Positions 60,970 to 64,000 of a stretch of 64,000 bases of DNA are shown here, piece by piece; the first letter of the stretch is position 1, and each line of letters starts with the position of its first letter. The DNA comes from Tetradesmus obliquus. Lineage: Eukaryota; Chlorophyta; Chlorophyceae; Sphaeropleales; Scenedesmaceae. The stretch lies in the NCBI GenBank assembly GCA_030272155.1, contig CP126192.1, forward strand, positions 8,466,501-8,530,500, read 5' to 3'. A model generated the notes under the pieces. That model saw only the letters and a program-made list of their open reading frames with translations, made no database searches and was not told the origin of the DNA. A program made the position numbers and the translations under genes.

Positions 60970-61792
60970 GCGCCAAATTTGGAGGATCCACTATGGCTAT
61001 CCAGCTGTCACGCTGCTATCTCGCAGTGTGCATGCTGAGTGGCCTACACGGCGCGTAGCTGGGTTGATGGATGTGGCTCGTTGCGAGTTGTTGCGGGGAG
61101 CTGCTGCCGTGGGGTGAGGGAGCAGAGCGCTGCTGCTCTTGCTGCGCCTGCATTTGGGCGGGTGGGGCTGTGCAGGTCTCTTGCTAGCTGGGGCACACGG
61201 CATACATGCTGTATGCTCAGCTGGCGAGCCTGCATTTTTTTCCTTTTTGTGGCGGCGGTGGGGCCAGCATTGACGCGGCCGCAGCTGTGCTATTAATAGC
61301 CCGCCAATCCTGCTGATGCCGTCCCTCTTGGCCTGTTGCTGGGTGCAGCGCTTGCGCAGGCCTCCTGTGTATATTCTTGGCCGGCAGGCAGTGATGCGGG
61401 GGCGAATGCAGCGCGAGAGGGTACTTGCTGCTGCAGATTTGTGTATGTGTGTATGCGTTCTGACAACGGTTGCTGGACAAGTGTTTGTGTGCTGCTGGGT
61501 GACCTGAGCGGAGAGCTGCCAGGAGTGGCACACGCAATGCCACCCACTGATGCATATCATCAAAGTATACAAGCGAGTGCAGGGTGGGCATGCTGTTATG
61601 TGCCGCCTCATCATTTTTGTCTGGGTCGCGAGCACACAAAGAGAAGAACAAACAAACTGGACGTGCCGCGCTGCGGCTGGTCGTGCTGGGTGGTTGCCGC
61701 GACTGTGCAGCATCTGCTGGTGCTGCTGTAACATGAGCTTTGTACCTGGTACCAGCTAAGTTTTGCGTCACTCTGTGCATCTGCTCACTTTA
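60970..61792 (+). other. LCIA 3' UTR and polyadenylation candidate
   Basis: No coding exon. A TGTAA at 61727-61731 is the first good candidate for the chlorophyte polyadenylation signal, giving a 3' UTR of about 770 bases. Confidence 0.45.
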
Positions 61793-62416
61793 GAAGCTTA
61801 GCATCCACACCAGCAACATTAAAGACGGAGGCGCTGAGTGTTATGGCAGTCCAGGTATGCGCCGCGTAGTTGGATGACTCGAGGCGGCGAAAACAGTGGA
61901 ACACACGCACTGTACCTGTTGAGGTTCCAAGTGCAGCCACCAACACTACACATTGAACTCAAAGCGCAACCAACATGTTGACAGAGGGTTCGCTAGTCAC
62001 CACTCACAAAAAAGGCCCATCCATCGCTTTTGGTAGCATGCAGACAGGGTGCCAACGTGCGGAGCAATGAGCCTCAGGAAGTTCACTGGCACCACTGAGG
62101 ACAGCAAAAGCAACACCTGCTGATCAATGAATCCGACTAGGACAGCCAAAAAAATACGTGAGAGGACTAAGTGCTGAGCCACTGTCTGTTTAAAGCTTCA
62201 GCGTGCCTTGCAGGAGCTCCTATCTGGCAGTCACACCGCGCAGTAATCATCACCACGCTCAGCATGGTGATGATCACCCTTCCACTTTACTTTGTGCCCG
62301 GACTATCTCTGTCACAAGCGCTCGATCGAGTCACCAGCTTAAGAAAATGCGCTGTTAATGCAATTGATGCAGCACAGGAAGCAGTAACCAGCACCTCAGC
62401 CACTGCTTCCTGGTGA
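61793..62416 (+). CDS. Possible small single-pass membrane protein (weak model)
   Basis: Two pieces join in phase: 61793-61853 (after ctcactttag, ending ccag|gtatgc) and 62213-62416 (after ccttgcag, ending in TGA). The second encodes a hydrophobic stretch RAVIITTLSMVMITLPLYFV and then a charged tail. The MITLPL wording recalls the first helix of VMA21-like assembly factors, but the second helix is missing. The start codon is not established. The opposite strand also has a hydrophobic open stretch at 62137-62000 with a good acceptor, so the strand of any gene here is uncertain. Confidence 0.25.
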
Positions 62417-62952
62417 CGCCAGCACCCAGCCTGGTTGCAACTGCAGCCCACCTGCTGCTAGCACCTTAGCGGCCAATCGCTGCAGGTTGGTAAAAATTTT
62501 CACAACAATATCTTATGTTCAATGTTTGGGCGGGGGCATTAATTATCTCGGCTTCAGTGACCAGGTTTGCTATGGGGTAATGACAGTGCCCAACACTAGG
62601 CCCAACACATCCCCCACCTCCTGCAATGTCATTCGTTACGCCTGAAGGTCATGCTAGCGCAGGATGCAATCCTGCACGATTTTAAACAGCACGACCCTCT
62701 GAGTGCAGTGGGACAGTCGTCTCCCAAGTCCAGCTGCTCTGCTGAAATGCTAGAGCGTGGAACTTCTGGAATTGCTGTTTGATGCTGAAGGGTGGAGCTG
62801 GGCATGCAGACACAGGTACAGCCGAGCAAAGCCAAACACACAACAAAACTCCTTTCCGCCAAGCTCGCGATCGGCACAGCTTTAACCATGATCATAAATA
62901 GAAGAGAATATGTTGATGGTACTTGGCAGTAACTTACCTTCGGCCTTTCCAG
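62417..62952. other. Unassigned stretch
   Basis: No exon I can defend. A minus-strand open frame (62902-62629) has a signal-peptide-like start, but no splice partners were found. Confidence 0.4.
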
Positions 62953-64000
62953 GCATGGCGACAAGCAGCAGCGCATGAAGTATGCCCACCCTGCCCCGTA
63001 TGCAGGTTACGGGAGGGCATCGTTTGAGCAGGAGCGTATCTGCGATGTAAACTCCAGCCAAAACTCGCCTTCAGCCAACCCCAGGCATGCCTCACTGCTG
63101 CAGCGGGAACAGTCTCCTTGGCGTGTGAGGTCTCCCAGGTAAGCCAACAGGCTCTAAGAGGGTTAATTGAAGTGCGGAGCTGCAGCTGACTGTGGCCTCT
63201 GACTCTGCTTCGGCACTGCTGCTCCTTTGCAGGGCCACTGAGGTGCGCCATGCTGCACTGGTTGATCTGGCAGGAGGGGGCTCTCCAGTCAAGGTGCGCA
63301 GAAGAGCAGCAGCAACAGAGCTGGGGAGCACCCACTGATGAGAATAAGCAGTCAGGCTGGCGCCATTGCAACCACAACAGCAGCTGAGCACCTTGTGTAG
63401 TATGCTTGCTGCAGACGCACGCTCGTCACTGCATCATGTGCAGCGCGCAGCTGCAATCACTACAAAGCGTCAACTCCACAGCACAACATCCTGAAATGCC
63501 TGGACTTTTGCCCTGTTGTTTCCCCTGTCTTCCACTGATGTGCACGTGCAGCTCAAAGCACAGTCCCTGAGCAGCAGTGGCAGCACCAGCGCTCGCGGCT
63601 GCAGCTCTCCTGCAAGGTGGCGCCAGGCCCCTGCAGGCGCGCTGAGCCCCATCCCCATCCTGCAAGGCAGCAGCTCGGTAGCATCCTCGCCTACACCTCC
63701 ACCCCGGCACCTCAGCAGCAGCAGAGATGGCAGCAGCGCAAACGGCAGCAGCCGGCTTGCAGGAGACGAGGCAGGTGCAGATGTGCTACAGGTGCACCAG
63801 GCGACGCTGCACCACCATCCCAGCAGCAGCAGTAGCAGCCAGCACACAGGCAATGGCTCCACTGTCTCTGCACTGATGCAGCAGCTAAACGCGCACAGGG
63901 CAAGCACTGCCGGCGGCAGCAGCAGCGGCGCGAGTGGGCTAGCGATGCAGCTGGGTGTGCGGGATGCAGCAGCCGTGGAGTCGCCTGGCAGGCCGCGCCG
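62953..64000 (+). CDS. Ser/Pro-rich protein, unknown, continues beyond the window
   Basis: Three exons join in phase: 62953-63138, 63233-63293 and 63552 to the window end. They encode YAHPAPYAGYGRASFEQERI, then SPSANPRHASLLQREQSPW, then ATEVRHAALVDLAGGGSPVK, then a long Ser-rich part (LSSSGSTSARG, SSVASSPTPPPRHLSSSRDG) with His and Gln patches. Upstream exons and the start are not identified. The composition is disordered and full of possible phosphorylation sites (SP, RxxS). No domain is visible in this part, so no function is proposed. Confidence 0.6.

Noticed and set aside
61997..62416. VMA21 assembly factor
   Set aside because: Only a MITLPL-like first helix fits; the second helix and ER retrieval tail are not found.

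Overview
The window is nuclear DNA of a green alga. It most resembles the Chlorophyceae, and Sphaeropleales such as Scenedesmaceae or Selenastraceae are my best guess, not proven. The reasons are spliced genes with GT-AG introns and chloroplast transit-type N-termini, very dense CAG/CTG triplet runs, and a neighbouring pair of carbon-concentrating-mechanism genes (LCIB and LCIA families) known from this group. I found no bacterial operon structure, CRISPR array, rRNA or tRNA.

Layout, left to right. (1) 16-3691 (+): a cysteine-rich, sequon-rich surface or secreted protein with a signal-anchor first exon, an EGF-like segment and a Trp-rich C-terminal part. (2) 4191-8758 (-): an epoxide-hydrolase-type alpha/beta hydrolase with one exon duplicated whole and its terminal exon amplified as a 286-bp array. 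(3) 9110-16887 (+): a roughly 2,518-residue protein made largely of Gln, Ala and Ser runs. (4) 19103-23497 (-): a secreted GH88 unsaturated-glucuronyl hydrolase. (5) 25671-32060 (+): a metabolite:H+ symporter-type MFS transporter in nine exons. (6) 33876-38112 (-): an HpcH/HpaI-type aldolase, divergent from (7) 38563-43516 (+): an aldo/keto reductase. (8) 44959-48287 and 49360-52428 (-): tandem ETHE1-type persulfide dioxygenase paralogs, one with a probable frameshift. (9) 53426-55954 (-): LCIB/LCIC-family protein, divergent from (10) 58669-60969 (+): LCIA/NAR1-type plastid anion channel. (11) 61793-62416: an ambiguous small gene. (12) 62953-64000 (+): the 5' or middle part of a Ser-rich protein that runs off the window. 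For genes 2-10 I could join exons whose phases and lengths agree, so most internal boundaries below come from reading-frame continuity as well as splice consensus.

The most striking feature is not a gene. Introns of nearly every gene carry decaying copies of the neighbouring exon half, together with its splice site. Copies of an exon's 3' half (with a GT donor) lie in the downstream intron. Copies of its 5' half (with an AG acceptor) lie in the upstream intron. I count about fifty such 'echoes' in the hydrolase, GH88, MFS, aldolase, reductase, ETHE1 and LCIA genes. They are usually separated by CAG/CTG, TGTAA or similar microsatellites. LCIB is the only confidently modelled multi-exon gene here in which I saw none. 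The arrangement suggests that introns grow by repeated tandem duplication across exon-intron boundaries, leaving fields of decoy splice sites.

Functionally, LCIB and LCIA form a head-to-head pair that in related algae act together in low-CO2 acclimation: LCIA brings bicarbonate into the stroma and LCIB recaptures CO2 around the pyrenoid. The other genes look like unrelated metabolic housekeeping or secretory functions.
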